Assembly (NCBI RefSeq): GCF_000712075.1
Contig: NZ_JONW01000005.1
Span: 191,001-255,000, forward strand
From: Caulobacter sp. UNC358MFTsu5.1
GTDB lineage: Bacteria > Pseudomonadota > Alphaproteobacteria > Caulobacterales > Caulobacteraceae
Reading direction: 5' to 3'
DNA: 64,000 bases
Below, piece after piece: positions 15,693 to 24,609 of this stretch. The notes beneath the pieces were generated by a model. That model searched no databases, had not been told where the DNA came from, and saw nothing but the letters and a program-made list of their open reading frames with translations. The stretch's first letter is position 1; every line of letters begins with the position of its first letter. The position numbers and the translations under genes are program-made.

Positions 15693-16925
15693 ATGTCCCG
15701 CCTGCTGACGATCCTCCTCGGCTCCGCCGCCCTCGCCGCCGCCGCGCCCATCACGACCTGGGCGGCCGACGCGCCCATCTCGAAGGCCGATCGCGCGCTG
15801 CACGAGAAGATCCTGACCCTCGACACCCACCTGGACACGCCCGAGCACTTCGCCCGCAAGGGCTGGAGCATGGCCGACCGGCACGACGTGAAGGCGGACG
15901 GCACCCAGGTGGACCTGCCGCGCATGGACGCCGGCGGCCTGGATGGCGGGTTCTTCGTGATCTACACCGAGCAGGGCGCCCTGACCGCCGAAGGCTATCG
16001 CGGGGCCCGCGACGCGGCCCTGGAGCGCGCCGCCGAAATCCGCGAGATGGTCGCGGCCCATTCCGACAAGTTCGAGCTGGCCTACACCGCCGACGACGCC
16101 GAGCGGATCAACAAGGCCGGCAAGAAGTTCGTCTTCCAGAGCATGGAGAACAGCTGGCCGCTGGGTGAGGACCTCACCCTGATGCAGACCTTCTACGCCA
16201 CCGGCGTGCGGATGGCCGGTCCGGCGCACTTCAAGGCCAACCAGCTGGCCGACAGCTCGACCGACAAGCCGCTCTGGCACGGCTTCTCGCCGCTGGGCCT
16301 GCGCTGGCTGGCCGAGGCCAACCGGCTGGGCATCCTGATCGACGTCAGCCACTCGTCCGACGACGTGGTCGACCAGGCCGTGGCCCTGTCAAAGGTTCCG
16401 ATCATCGCCTCGCACTCGGGCGCCAAGGCCATCTACGACCACCCGCGCAATCTGGACGACGGCCGGCTGAAGAAGATCGCCGACGCCGGCGGGGTGATCT
16501 GCATCAACTCAGTCTATCTGAAGAACACCAACGCCAGCCCCGAACGCCTGGCCGCCCTGAAGGCCCTGGGCCCGGCGCCCGACAGCGAGACGGCGAGCGA
16601 GGCCGACATCATCGCCTATCTGAAGAAGAAGGCCGAGGTCGACGCCAAGCTGCCGCCGATCCGTGCCTCGTTCGAGGACTTCATGGCCAGCCTGACCCAC
16701 ACCCTGAAGGTCGTGGGTCCCGAGCACGTGGGGATCGGCGCCGACTGGGACGGCGGCGGCGGGGTGGTCGGCTTCGAGGACGTCGCCGACCTGCCCAAGG
16801 TCACCGCCCGCCTGAAGGCCGCCGGCTACACCGACGCCGACGTCGCGGCGATCTGGGGCGGCAACGTGCTGCGCGTGGTGCGCCAGGTGCAGGACTACGC
16901 GGCCAAGCAGGCCGCCGCGAAGTAG
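15693..16925 (+). CDS. Membrane dipeptidase (peptidase family M19)
   Basis: This 410-residue secreted zinc dipeptidase starts at ATG 15693, behind GGAG. A signal peptide ([20 protein letters not shown]) is followed by an M19 TIM-barrel domain. Metal-binding signatures are HLD in [13 protein letters not shown] (H46, D48), the bridging-Glu region near [19 protein letters not shown] and [12 protein letters not shown], with [16 protein letters not shown] near the end. The family hydrolyses dipeptides, including some D-amino-acid ones, at the periplasmic side. It stands alone between element P1 and the LprI-like genes. Confidence 0.92.
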   Translation: MSRLLTILLGSAALAAAAPITTWAADAPISKADRALHEKILTLDTHLDTPEHFARKGWSMADRHDVKADGTQVDLPRMDAGGLDGGFFVIYTEQGALTAEGYRGARDAALERAAEIREMVAAHSDKFELAYTADDAERINKAGKKFVFQSMENSWPLGEDLTLMQTFYATGVRMAGPAHFKANQLADSSTDKPLWHGFSPLGLRWLAEANRLGILIDVSHSSDDVVDQAVALSKVPIIASHSGAKAIYDHPRNLDDGRLKKIADAGGVICINSVYLKNTNASPERLAALKALGPAPDSETASEADIIAYLKKKAEVDAKLPPIRASFEDFMASLTHTLKVVGPEHVGIGADWDGGGGVVGFEDVADLPKVTARLKAAGYTDADVAAIWGGNVLRVVRQVQDYAAKQAAAK

Positions 16926-16991
16926 ACGCCCGCTTTCGGGTAACGTCGTTCTCGGTTAGCGTCTCCCGGCGTCGCTGGGAGGGGTTTCCGC

Positions 16992-17648
16992 ATGAACCGT
17001 GTCGCGTCCTGGGTCGGCTTGGCCGCCCTGCTGTGTCTCGCCGCCCTTCCCGCCGGGGCGCGGGCCGCCAGTTTCGACTGCGCCAAGGCCGGCACGCCCA
17101 CCGAGAGGGCGATCTGCAAGGACCCGGCGGTCTCGAAGCTGGACGAACAGGTCGCCGCCGCCTTCAAGGCCGCCCAGGGCCTGTGGCCGGCCGGGAACTG
17201 GTCGAGCTACATCCGCACCGAACAGCGCAACTGGCTGGGCGACCGCAACACCATCTGCAAGGCCGACGCCGCCTGCCTGAAGCAGGACTACGAGCGCCGC
17301 CTCAGCTTCCTGACCCATCCCAGCCTGAAATGGATGGGCCGCTACGTCGCCGGCAAATGCCCTGCGGACGGGGTCTATCTGGACGTGTCGCAGAGCTATC
17401 CCGACGCCGGGATCGGGGTTGAGCTCTACATCTGCCCAAACTCGGCGGGGAACATGCTGATGCAGGCCGAGGGCGCCGTCGACGCCTCGGGCAAGCTGAG
17501 CTTCGAGGATGCGGGCTGCCCGCGCACCCTGACCTTCACCCAGGACACCGCCACCCTGTCGTTCCCGAAGACCGAACGCTGCGCCCTGGGGACCGACCAG
17601 CGGGTCTTCCGCCGCGATCCGGCCAAGTCGCCCTATCTGAACGAGTAG
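16992..17648 (+). CDS. LprI-like (DUF1311) secreted protein
   Basis: This 218-residue protein has a signal peptide (ASWVGLAALLCLAALPAGARA). Residues of about 26-105 are a DUF1311/LprI domain with the conserved cysteines in FDCAKAGTPTERAIC, the SYIRTEQRNWLGDRN core and CLKQDYERRLSFL. LprI-type proteins inhibit lysozyme in mycobacteria; in proteobacteria the role is unproven. The C-terminal half (CPADGVYLDVSQSYPDAG onwards) is unknown. It is paralogous to the next gene, six bp downstream, pointing to tandem duplication. Confidence 0.8.
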   Translation: MNRVASWVGLAALLCLAALPAGARAASFDCAKAGTPTERAICKDPAVSKLDEQVAAAFKAAQGLWPAGNWSSYIRTEQRNWLGDRNTICKADAACLKQDYERRLSFLTHPSLKWMGRYVAGKCPADGVYLDVSQSYPDAGIGVELYICPNSAGNMLMQAEGAVDASGKLSFEDAGCPRTLTFTQDTATLSFPKTERCALGTDQRVFRRDPAKSPYLNE

Positions 17649-17654
17649 GCCCTC

Positions 17655-18338
17655 ATGACCCGTCTCCTCGCCATCCTCGCCGGCCTGCTGCTTGTCGCGA
17701 CCGCCGCGCCGGCCGCCGCCGCCAGCTTCGACTGCACCAAGGCCCGCACCAAGGTCGAGAAGCTGATCTGCAAGGACCCGCAGCTGTCGCGCCAGGACGA
17801 GGACCTGGCCAAGGCCTATGGCGAGGCGCTCAAGCTCTGGGACGGCCAGATCGCCGCCTATGTGAAGCTGAGCCAGCGCGGCTGGGTGGGCTCGCGCGCC
17901 CTGGAGCCGCCGGAGGTGAGCGGGGGCGGGATCCTGTGCACCGACGACGAGACCGCCCTGCCCTGCCTGCGGACCATCCACGCCGACCGCATCGCGGTGC
18001 TGAGGAACCCGGGCTTCCGGCTGAGCGGCGTCTACACGCGCGGCCCGGACATGATCAGCCTCAAGGCCGTGCCGAACGGCCTGAACCTCGGCTACATGCT
18101 GGGCGATCCGAGCGCGACCCAGGGCTTCACCGACGACACCCGGCCCGTGAAGATCGCCGTCGGCCAGACCGTGGTCAGCTTCCCCCTGACCGGGACCGGT
18201 CCCGACGCCTGCGTCCTGGACGCGGCCTTCGTTGTCGACACCGTGACGATCACCCAGAAGGGCCCGTGCGGCGGCGCCAAGCTGGGCGGCTGGTGGAAGC
18301 GGGACCAGACGCGCGATCCCGAGGCGGAGCTGTTCTAG
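17655..18338 (+). CDS. LprI-like (DUF1311) secreted protein, paralogue
   Basis: This 227-residue protein begins with a signal peptide (AILAGLLLVATAAPAAAA). It repeats the pattern of its neighbour: FDCTKARTKVEKLICKDP, then AYVKLSQRGWVGSRALE and CLRTIHADRIAVL. The central NWL-type core is less conserved than in the upstream copy. It is probably co-transcribed with it. The C-terminal half is divergent (MLGDPSATQGFTDD, CVLDAAFVVDTVTI), suggesting different partners. Function is by family only. Confidence 0.78.
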   Translation: MTRLLAILAGLLLVATAAPAAAASFDCTKARTKVEKLICKDPQLSRQDEDLAKAYGEALKLWDGQIAAYVKLSQRGWVGSRALEPPEVSGGGILCTDDETALPCLRTIHADRIAVLRNPGFRLSGVYTRGPDMISLKAVPNGLNLGYMLGDPSATQGFTDDTRPVKIAVGQTVVSFPLTGTGPDACVLDAAFVVDTVTITQKGPCGGAKLGGWWKRDQTRDPEAELF

Positions 18339-18351
18339 GATTCTCACCGGT

Positions 18352-18458
18352 GTCATCCCGGAAGCCTCGCAGAGGCTGTCCGGGACCCAGGTGACTGGGC
18401 GCACGCGGCGCGGCTGCCCTGGGTCCCGGACAAGCGCTGCGCGCTTTCCGGGATGACA
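18352..18458. repeat. Palindromic intergenic element, family P2
   Basis: This element begins GTCATCCCGGAAGC and ends GCTTTCCGGGATGAC, with internal CCGGGACCCAGG and CCTGGGTCCCGG, so the whole 107 bp can fold on itself. Related elements occur at 33841, 52012 and 63739. It lies between convergent genes and may also terminate transcription. Confidence 0.8.
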
Positions 18459-18471
18459 ACCGTTTTTGAGT

Positions 18472-19110
18472 TCAGGAGCGCCGAGCTCGCTGCCACGCCT
18501 CCCAGACCCGCCACCCGAGCAGCACCGCCAAAATCCCCGCATAGACCAGGGGCGGCCGGTGGTCGGCCTTCACCAGCAGGTAGTAGTGGGCCACGCCCAG
18601 CGGGACGATCACGTAGATCAGCCAGTGCAGTTTCTGCCAGGTCGCCCGGCCCAGGCGCACGACCCAGCCGTTGGTCGAGGTCACGGCCAGGGGGATCAGC
18701 AGGGCGAAGCCCAGCATGCCCAGGGTGATGAAGGGCCGCTTGAGGATGTCCTTCACCAGCTGGCCCCAGTCGAAGAACAGGTCGACGCCGATATAGGTCA
18801 GCAGGTGCAGGCAGATATAGGCGAAGGCGAACAGGCCGACCGTGCGGCGGAAACGGACCAGGCGCGGCTTCTTCAGGAGGCGGGCGGCGGGGGTGATCGC
18901 CAGGCCGACCAGCAGCAGGCGCAGGCCCCAGACGCCGATCTGGCGGATCAGGGCCTCGATCGGATTGGCCCCCAGGTCGTCGCTGAACACCCGCCAGGCC
19001 AGCCAGACCAGCGGCGCGAAACAGGCCAGCCAGACGGCGGCGTAGACCAGGTTGTCCTGGGTTTTCGAAGGGCGCTTGCTCTTGGCCGCCCGCTTCACCG
19101 AGGCGTCCAT
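18472..19110 (-). CDS. msrQ: MsrQ, heme-binding membrane subunit of methionine sulfoxide reductase
   Basis: This 212-residue integral membrane protein has about six hydrophobic helices (YAAVWLACFAPLVWLAW, GLRLLLVGLAITPAARLL, TVGLFAFAYICLHLLTYI, FITLGMLGFALLIPLAV, LIYVIVPLGVAHYYLLV). It supplies electrons to periplasmic MsrP, which repairs oxidised methionine. Candidate heme-ligand histidines lie in YICLHLLTY, WQKLHWLIY and GVAHYY. Its ATG overlaps the msrP TGA, so the pair is translationally coupled. Confidence 0.92.
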   Translation of the reverse strand: MDASVKRAAKSKRPSKTQDNLVYAAVWLACFAPLVWLAWRVFSDDLGANPIEALIRQIGVWGLRLLLVGLAITPAARLLKKPRLVRFRRTVGLFAFAYICLHLLTYIGVDLFFDWGQLVKDILKRPFITLGMLGFALLIPLAVTSTNGWVVRLGRATWQKLHWLIYVIVPLGVAHYYLLVKADHRPPLVYAGILAVLLGWRVWEAWQRARRS

Positions 19111-20030
19111 CAGAAGTTCCGCTTCAGGTCCATGCCGCGATAGAGGTCGGCCACCCACTCGCCGTAGCCGTTGAACGGCAGGGTCTCGCGGCGGCGGAAC
19201 TCGCCGATCCGGCGCTCGGTGGCCTGCGACCAGCGCGGATGGTCCACGGCCGGATTGACGTTGGAATAGAAGCCGTACTCGCGCGGGGCCAGGTCGTTCC
19301 AGGCGGTGCGCGGCATCTTCTCGACCAGGCTGATCCGCACGATCGACTTGGCGCCCTTGAAGCCGTACTTCCAGGGCACGACCAGCCGGACCGGCGCGCC
19401 GTTCTGGTTGGGCAGGACGTCGCCGTAGAGGCCCACGGCCAGGATGGTCAGCGGATGCACGGCCTCGTCGATCCGCAGGCCTTCGCGATAGGGCCACTGC
19501 AGGGTGTCCCAGCGCTGGCCGGGCATTTCGGACGGCCGCATCAGGGTCTCGAAGGCGACGAACTTGGCCTTGGAGGTCGGCTTGACCTTGGCCAGCAGGT
19601 CCTTGAGGGGGAAGCCGACCCAGGGGATCACCATCGACCAGCCCTCGACGCAGCGCATGCGGTAGATGCGCTCCTCCAGCTTGTTTCCCTTGATCAGGTC
19701 GTCGATGGCGAAACTGGCCGGGGCCTCGCACTCGCCGTCGACGCGGACCGTCCACGGGCGGGTCTTGAGGGACCCCGCGTTCTCGGACGGGTCCTCCTTG
19801 TTGACCCCGAATTCGTAGAAGTTGTTGTAGCCGGTGATGTCCTTCTTCTGCGTCTTGGCCTCGGTCGTCGAGAAGCCGGGACCGTAGGCCAGGTCCCGCG
19901 CCTGGGCCGCGCCGGCCGCCGCCATCAGGCCCAGCCCGGCCGCCCCGCCGATGAACTCGCGCCGACGCAGGTAGAGCGCCCGGTCGGTGACGTCGTTGTC
20001 GGTCAGGTCGGGGGCGTGGCGGATCAGCAT
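19110..20030 (-). CDS. msrP: MsrP, periplasmic molybdopterin methionine sulfoxide reductase
   Basis: This 306-residue protein reduces methionine sulfoxide in periplasmic proteins. A twin-arginine signal ([20 protein letters not shown], residues 21-40) sends the folded, cofactor-loaded enzyme through Tat. Cys127 in [11 protein letters not shown] is the molybdenum ligand. Other oxidoreductase signatures are [14 protein letters not shown] and the C-terminal [19 protein letters not shown]. It is the first gene of the msrPQ operon. A P1 element lies just upstream. Confidence 0.94.
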   Translation of the reverse strand: MLIRHAPDLTDNDVTDRALYLRRREFIGGAAGLGLMAAAGAAQARDLAYGPGFSTTEAKTQKKDITGYNNFYEFGVNKEDPSENAGSLKTRPWTVRVDGECEAPASFAIDDLIKGNKLEERIYRMRCVEGWSMVIPWVGFPLKDLLAKVKPTSKAKFVAFETLMRPSEMPGQRWDTLQWPYREGLRIDEAVHPLTILAVGLYGDVLPNQNGAPVRLVVPWKYGFKGAKSIVRISLVEKMPRTAWNDLAPREYGFYSNVNPAVDHPRWSQATERRIGEFRRRETLPFNGYGEWVADLYRGMDLKRNF

Positions 20031-20108
20031 GGGCGGGCTCCGGGGAGGCTACCTTGTAGGATACGTGCCGGGAGCCAGAATGGTTACAGGGCGTGTGTTG
20101 AATGTGAC

Positions 20109-20223
20109 CACTTGCCCCCTACGGGTCGCTTCGCGACCGTCTTCCCCCCGACGGGGAAGAGCGCTGAGGCTCCGCCCCCTACGGGGGCGGACAGACCGCG
20201 AAGCGGTCAGGTGGGGGCAAGTG
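20109..20223 (+). repeat. Palindromic intergenic element, family P1
   Basis: This is a full copy bounded by CACTTGCCCC and GGGGCAAGTG, between msrP (minus strand, upstream side) and the end of glnE. The left inverted repeat reads GGTCGCTTCGCGACC. Confidence 0.85.
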
Positions 20224-20234
20224 GGTGAGCCACC

Positions 20235-23111
20235 CTACCCCTTCACCACCGCCTCGAATGCGCCCCGCGCCTCGGTCTTCGCCTTGGCCAGCTTGGTCTT
20301 CAGCGAGCGGAACTCGCGCACGCCGCCGGCCCGGGCCAGCAAGGCGCGGAAGGCCTTGGGCTCGGTGTCCGGGTCGTGGCCGTCCTCCAGGGCCACCTTC
20401 AGCAGCTGGGACAGGTCCTGCTCCAGTCGCCAGGCGCTCTCCAGCGCCGTCAGCGCCGCCGGGTCGCCCAGCTTGGCCCGGCCCAGGGCCGCCAGGGCCT
20501 CGCCGGTGTTCTGGGCCAACGGACCGCCGTCCGCCGCGTGGACCAGCTGCAGGAACTGGGCGGCGAACTCGATGTCGACCAGGCCGCCCGGCGTCAGCTT
20601 CAGGTCCCAGTCGCCCTTGCCCGGCCGCTCGTCCTCCATCAGCTGGCGCATCTCCAGCACGTCGACGGCCGTCTTCCTCGGATCGCGCGCCCGGCGCAGG
20701 GCCGCGGCGATCGCGGCCTCGGCCCGCGCCTTGAACGCCGGCGAGCTGGCCCAGATCACCCGCGCCCGGGTCAGGGCCTGCAGCTCCCAGGTCTCGGCCT
20801 CGCGCTCGTAATAGTCCTCGAACGCCGCGTAGCTGACCGCCACCGGCCCCTTGGTGCCCGAGGGCCGCAGCTTCAGGTCCACCTCATACAGCGTGCCCTC
20901 GCCGGTCGGGGCCGACAGGGCCGAGGTCAGGCGCTGGGTGAAGCGGGCGTAGAAGCTGTCGGCGCTCCAGCCCTTGATGCCCGACATGCCCGCCGGATCG
21001 TCGGACGCGTACAGCGTCATCAGGTCCAGGTCCGACTTGGCGGTCATCTCGCGCGAGCCGGCCTTGCCCAGGGCCACGACGGTCACCTGCCCCGGGAACT
21101 CGCCGCCCAGCCGCTCGACCTCGGCCAGGGCCGCCGGGGCCAGGCCGCCGACGATCAGGTCGGCCAGGTCGGCGAAGGCCGCGCCCGCGTCGCGGGCCCC
21201 GGCCGTACCGCTGATCACCCGCACCCCGATCCGGAAGCTCTGGTCACGGAACAGCCGCCGCGCCGCGTCCATCGCCCCCTCGAAATCGGCCGGGTCCCAG
21301 GGCGCGTCCTTGGGCATCTCGATGGGCCCGAAGAAGGCCGGGTCCAGCAAGGCGTCCAGGGCGGTGGGGCGCCGCGCCAAGGTGCTGGCCAGGCGCGGCG
21401 CGAAGGCCATGACCTCGACGATCAGTTCGAACAGGCGCGGCTGGGCCAGGAAAAGCGACTGGATCTGCACCCCGCTGCTCAAGGACGAGAAGAAGTCGCC
21501 GAACCGGTTGAAGGCGTCGTCGGGCGCGCCGGTGGCGTTGGCCGCGTCCAGCAGGCGCGGGGCCAGGCGGGTGAACAGTTCGCGGCCCCGCTCGGTGCGG
21601 GTGGCGGCGATGTGGCCGTGGTGCCAGCCGCGGATCGTGGCGGCCACCCGCTCGGGATGGCTGAAACCCATCCGCTTGAGCGTGGCCAGGGTCTCGGGAT
21701 CGTCCTCGACGCCGGTGAACACCAGGCTGCCGAACCGCGACGACAGCTCCTCCTCGCCCTTGAACAGCGCGCCGTAGCGGCGGTTCACCCCCTTGAGGAT
21801 GTTGCCGATCACTGCGTCGAAGCTGCGCAGGGCGGCGTGGCCCCACAGGGCCGCCACCTTCTTGCGGTCGGCGTCGCTCTCCGGAAGCTTGTGGGTCTGG
21901 TCGTCGGCGATCATCTGGGCCCGGTGCTCCAGGGCGCGCAGGTCGCGATAGGCCTTGACCAGATAGTCGCGGTCCTCGGGCGTGACGTGCCCGGCCTCCG
22001 ACAGGGCGGCCAGGGCCTCCAGGGTGCGCGGGCTGCGCAGGTCGGGATGGCGGCCGCCCAGGATCAGCTGCTGGGTCTGGACGAAGAACTCGATCTCGCG
22101 GATGCCGCCGCGCCCCAGCTTCAGGTCCGCCCCCTTGGCGGTCAGGCGGTCGTCCACCTTGTAGGCGTGGATCTGGCGCTTGATCGAATGGATGTCGGCG
22201 ATGGCGGCGAAGTCGAGGTTCTTGCGCCAGATGAACGGCTGCAGCTCGGCCAGGAACGCCTGGCCCCGCGCGAAGTCGCCGGCGCAGATCCGCGCCTTGA
22301 TGTGCGCCGCCCGCTCCCAGTTCTGGCCGACGCTCTCGTAGTAGTCCAAGGCCGCGTCGATCGGCATGGCCGGCGGGGTCGACGAGGGGTCGGGGCGCAG
22401 GCGCAGGTCGATGCGGAAGACGTAGCCGTCGGCCGTGCGCTCGGCCAGCAGCCGGCCCAGATGGTTGGCGATGCGCACCGCCACGCCCTGCGGCTCGACG
22501 CCCTCGGCCACCGGCAGGGCCTCGGGCGCGTAGAAGATCGAGAAGTCGATGTCGCTGGAATAGTTGAGCTCGAACGCCCCGTGCTTGCCCATGGCGATGC
22601 AGAACAGGCCCGGGGCCGGACCGTCCGGGCCCTCGCCCACGTGGGTCAGGGCGCCGCGCGCCACCTCCAGCCGCACGGCCTGGGCCAGCGAAGCGTGCAG
22701 GACCGCGTCGGCGAAGCGGGTCAGGGCGCCGGTCACCGCGTCCAGGTCCCAGACCCCGCCCAGGTCGCACAGGGCGGTCAGCAGGTGCAGGTCGGCCTTC
22801 AGCTCGCGCAGCGCCCGCCGGGCGGTCTCGAAGTCGGGTTCGGCGGCCACGGCCTCGGCCTGGGCCAGGATCTGGGCCAGCCGCGCTTCCGGATCGCCCT
22901 CCAGGATCAGCGGCAGGCGCTTGCCGTCGCGCCGCGCCAGGCCGGTCAGATACGGCGAGGCGGCGAACACCGGCGCCAGGGCCGGCCAGGCGGCCTCGAC
23001 CGACGGCGCGGCCTCGCCGACGCGCCGTGTGATCGTCTCGTGCGCCCGCTCGGCGGCCTTGGGATCGACGACGGGGCCGCAGGGGGTGAGGCGTTCGAGC
23101 AGACGAGTCAT
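20235..23111 (-). CDS. glnE: GlnE, bifunctional glutamine synthetase adenylyltransferase/deadenylase
   Basis: This 958-residue enzyme sets glutamine synthetase activity by adding or removing AMP in response to PII. Two nucleotidyltransferase domains are visible: an N-terminal one near residues 174-190 (MGKHGAFELNYSSDIDFSIF) and a C-terminal one near 681-698 (GKAGSREMTAKSDLDLMTLY), each with the D-x-D metal pair. Downstream of each lies the helical bundle typical of GlnE/GlnD proteins (for example GRGGIREIEFFVQTQQLILG and TPGGLVDIEFAAQFLQLVHA). The length matches the family. Upstream in-frame starts run into the divergent blaI-like gene and were rejected. Confidence 0.96.
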   Translation of the reverse strand: MTRLLERLTPCGPVVDPKAAERAHETITRRVGEAAPSVEAAWPALAPVFAASPYLTGLARRDGKRLPLILEGDPEARLAQILAQAEAVAAEPDFETARRALRELKADLHLLTALCDLGGVWDLDAVTGALTRFADAVLHASLAQAVRLEVARGALTHVGEGPDGPAPGLFCIAMGKHGAFELNYSSDIDFSIFYAPEALPVAEGVEPQGVAVRIANHLGRLLAERTADGYVFRIDLRLRPDPSSTPPAMPIDAALDYYESVGQNWERAAHIKARICAGDFARGQAFLAELQPFIWRKNLDFAAIADIHSIKRQIHAYKVDDRLTAKGADLKLGRGGIREIEFFVQTQQLILGGRHPDLRSPRTLEALAALSEAGHVTPEDRDYLVKAYRDLRALEHRAQMIADDQTHKLPESDADRKKVAALWGHAALRSFDAVIGNILKGVNRRYGALFKGEEELSSRFGSLVFTGVEDDPETLATLKRMGFSHPERVAATIRGWHHGHIAATRTERGRELFTRLAPRLLDAANATGAPDDAFNRFGDFFSSLSSGVQIQSLFLAQPRLFELIVEVMAFAPRLASTLARRPTALDALLDPAFFGPIEMPKDAPWDPADFEGAMDAARRLFRDQSFRIGVRVISGTAGARDAGAAFADLADLIVGGLAPAALAEVERLGGEFPGQVTVVALGKAGSREMTAKSDLDLMTLYASDDPAGMSGIKGWSADSFYARFTQRLTSALSAPTGEGTLYEVDLKLRPSGTKGPVAVSYAAFEDYYEREAETWELQALTRARVIWASSPAFKARAEAAIAAALRRARDPRKTAVDVLEMRQLMEDERPGKGDWDLKLTPGGLVDIEFAAQFLQLVHAADGGPLAQNTGEALAALGRAKLGDPAALTALESAWRLEQDLSQLLKVALEDGHDPDTEPKAFRALLARAGGVREFRSLKTKLAKAKTEARGAFEAVVKG

Positions 23112-23187
23112 GGCGGGCACTGTGGCGCGGGAGGGCGGCGAGGTCATCCCGTCTCGTGACGGATCACGCGAGCCCATCGACGCCCGC

Positions 23188-23212
23188 TTGACAGTCGATG
23201 TTACAGGCGTAA
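23188..23212 (+). promoter_or_regulatory. Promoter with overlapping palindrome upstream of blaI-like gene
   Basis: TTGACA at 23188-23193 is followed 16 bp later by a TAATCG-like -10 at 23210. Between and overlapping them is TTACAGGCGTAA (23201-23212), an inverted repeat with 4-bp arms. BlaI/MecI regulators bind TACA/TGTA dyads and usually repress their own gene, so autorepression is plausible. This is inferred. Confidence 0.45.
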
Positions 23213-23238
23213 TCGTTCGAGTCTGGAGACCGAACGCC

Positions 23239-23607
23239 ATGAACATCACCCAGGCCGAAAGCCGCATCATGGACGCGCTGTGGATGCGCAATCCGCTGAC
23301 GGTGGACGAGATCATGGCCGAGGTGGCCGAACCCCAGGGCTGGGGCGAGGCGACGGTCAAGACGCTGATCAACCGCCTGCTGAAGCGCAAGGCGATCCGG
23401 TCGGACCGCATCGACGGCCGGGCGCGCTACGCCCCGATCATCCAGCGGGCCGACTATGTGCAGGCCGAGAGCCAGAGCCTCCTGAACCGACTTTTCGACG
23501 GCCAGCTGACGCCGCTGGTGGCGCACTTCGCCCAGCATCGCGCCCTGTCGACCGACGAGATCAAGCAGCTGAAGTCCCTGATCGAGGGCCTCGAAAATGA
23601 TGGCTGA
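23239..23607 (+). CDS. BlaI/MecI-family transcriptional repressor
   Basis: This 122-residue winged-helix regulator shows the BlaI pattern clearly: MNITQAESRIMDALWMRNPL, then VDEIMAEV, then WGEATVKTLINRLLKRKAI and RARYAPIIQRADYVQAESQS. The C-terminal half forms the dimerisation helix bundle. BlaI proteins are released from DNA when a partner M56 membrane protease is triggered. That partner is encoded next, with its start overlapping this stop. No beta-lactamase or penicillin-binding protein gene is present, so the target is unknown. Confidence 0.88.
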   Translation: MNITQAESRIMDALWMRNPLTVDEIMAEVAEPQGWGEATVKTLINRLLKRKAIRSDRIDGRARYAPIIQRADYVQAESQSLLNRLFDGQLTPLVAHFAQHRALSTDEIKQLKSLIEGLENDG

Positions 23608-24496
23608 ACTGCTGGCCCTGACCCTGTTGCGCACCCAGGCGGCGGCCGCCGCGGCGGTGCTGCTGGTCCTGTTGCTGCGGAGCCCGACGCGGGCCGTGTT
23701 CGGCCCCGGCCTGGCCTATCGCCTGTGGGCGCTGGTGCCGGTCGCGGCGATCGCCACGGTCTTCCCCAGCCTGTCCGAGACCCTGGGCTCGGGCGCCCCC
23801 GCCTCGCTGATGGGCGAGGAGCGCGCCGTGCTGCTGCTGGCCGTCTGGCTGGCCGGCGGCGTCGCCCTGGCCACGGTGATCCTGCTGCAGGAGCGCGCCT
23901 TCCGCGCCCGGGCCGAAGCCGGCCGCGCCGGCCCGGCGGTCATGGGGGTCTTCTGGCCCCGCGTCGTCCTGCCCGCCGACTTCGCGACCCGCTTCGACGA
24001 GCAGGCGCGCAAGATCGTCGACCTGCACGAGCGCGCCCACATCAAGCGCGGCGACCCGATCGCCAACCTGGCCATCGCCGGCATCCAGGTCCTGGGCTGG
24101 TGCAACCCGCTGATCCATGTCGGCGCCCTGTGCGCGCGGCTGGACCAGGAGATGGCCTGCGACGCCACGGTCCTGAGCCTGCGCCCCAACCTGCGCCGCA
24201 CCTACGCCGAGGCCCTGGTCGAGGCGCACACCCGCCGGACCGGCTCGCCCCTGGCCTGCTTCTTCGCGGCCCATCCGCTGCTGCTGCGGGTCAAGCTGCT
24301 GGCCAAGCCCGAGCCCAGCTATCGCCGCCAGACCGCCGGCGCGGCCGCCGTCGCCCTGATGGCCGTGGCCACCGCCCTGGTCGTCTGGACCGTCACGCCG
24401 CGCGGCCCCCTGCCCAACCAGGAGATCTCCTGGCCCGGCCGGTTCGTCGGCGACACGCCGGTCGACAGCATCACCCTGCCCAAGCTCAACCACTGA
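23597..24496 (+). CDS. M56-family membrane metalloprotease (BlaR1-like, no sensor domain)
   Basis: This 299-residue membrane protein has several helices (AAAAAVLLVLLLRSPT, LAYRLWALVPVAAIATVF, RAVLLLAVWLAGGVALATVILL). Its gluzincin site reads DLHERAHIKRGDP, where HERAH is the HExxH motif, followed by the third-ligand region RLDQEMACDATVL. The family cleaves its partner repressor. It is about half the length of BlaR1 and lacks the penicillin-binding domain. After a last helix (AAVALMAVATALVVWTV) only a short periplasmic tail remains, so the trigger must differ from beta-lactam binding. Its start overlaps the repressor gene. Confidence 0.85.
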   Translation: MMAELLALTLLRTQAAAAAAVLLVLLLRSPTRAVFGPGLAYRLWALVPVAAIATVFPSLSETLGSGAPASLMGEERAVLLLAVWLAGGVALATVILLQERAFRARAEAGRAGPAVMGVFWPRVVLPADFATRFDEQARKIVDLHERAHIKRGDPIANLAIAGIQVLGWCNPLIHVGALCARLDQEMACDATVLSLRPNLRRTYAEALVEAHTRRTGSPLACFFAAHPLLLRVKLLAKPEPSYRRQTAGAAAVALMAVATALVVWTVTPRGPLPNQEISWPGRFVGDTPVDSITLPKLNH

Positions 24497-24529
24497 TCCC
24501 GAAGCCCGCCGCGGTCCCGCGCTCATGGC

Positions 24530-24579
24530 TTGACGACTCGGATTACGTTTGTAAGTTTTACAAACTACGGACGTAATCC
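24530..24579 (+). promoter_or_regulatory. Nested perfect palindromes over a promoter
   Basis: Two inverted repeats are nested. The outer one is GGATTACGT (24540-24548) with ACGTAATCC (24571-24579). The inner one is GTTTGTAA (24547-24554) with TTACAAAC (24558-24565). TTGACG (24530-24535) and TAAGTT (24552-24557) could be -35 and -10 boxes. The TGTA/TACA core and the CGTAATC shared with the blaI-like promoter suggest the BlaI-like repressor binds here. The next gene starts at 24610. Confidence 0.55.
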
Positions 24580-24609
24580 ACGCCTCGCGTGGAAGCAGGC
24601 GGGGCGGCC

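Noticed and set aside
20376..23159. 927-residue open frame antisense to glnE
   Set aside because: Shadow frame; glnE is certain from two nucleotidyltransferase motifs and family length.
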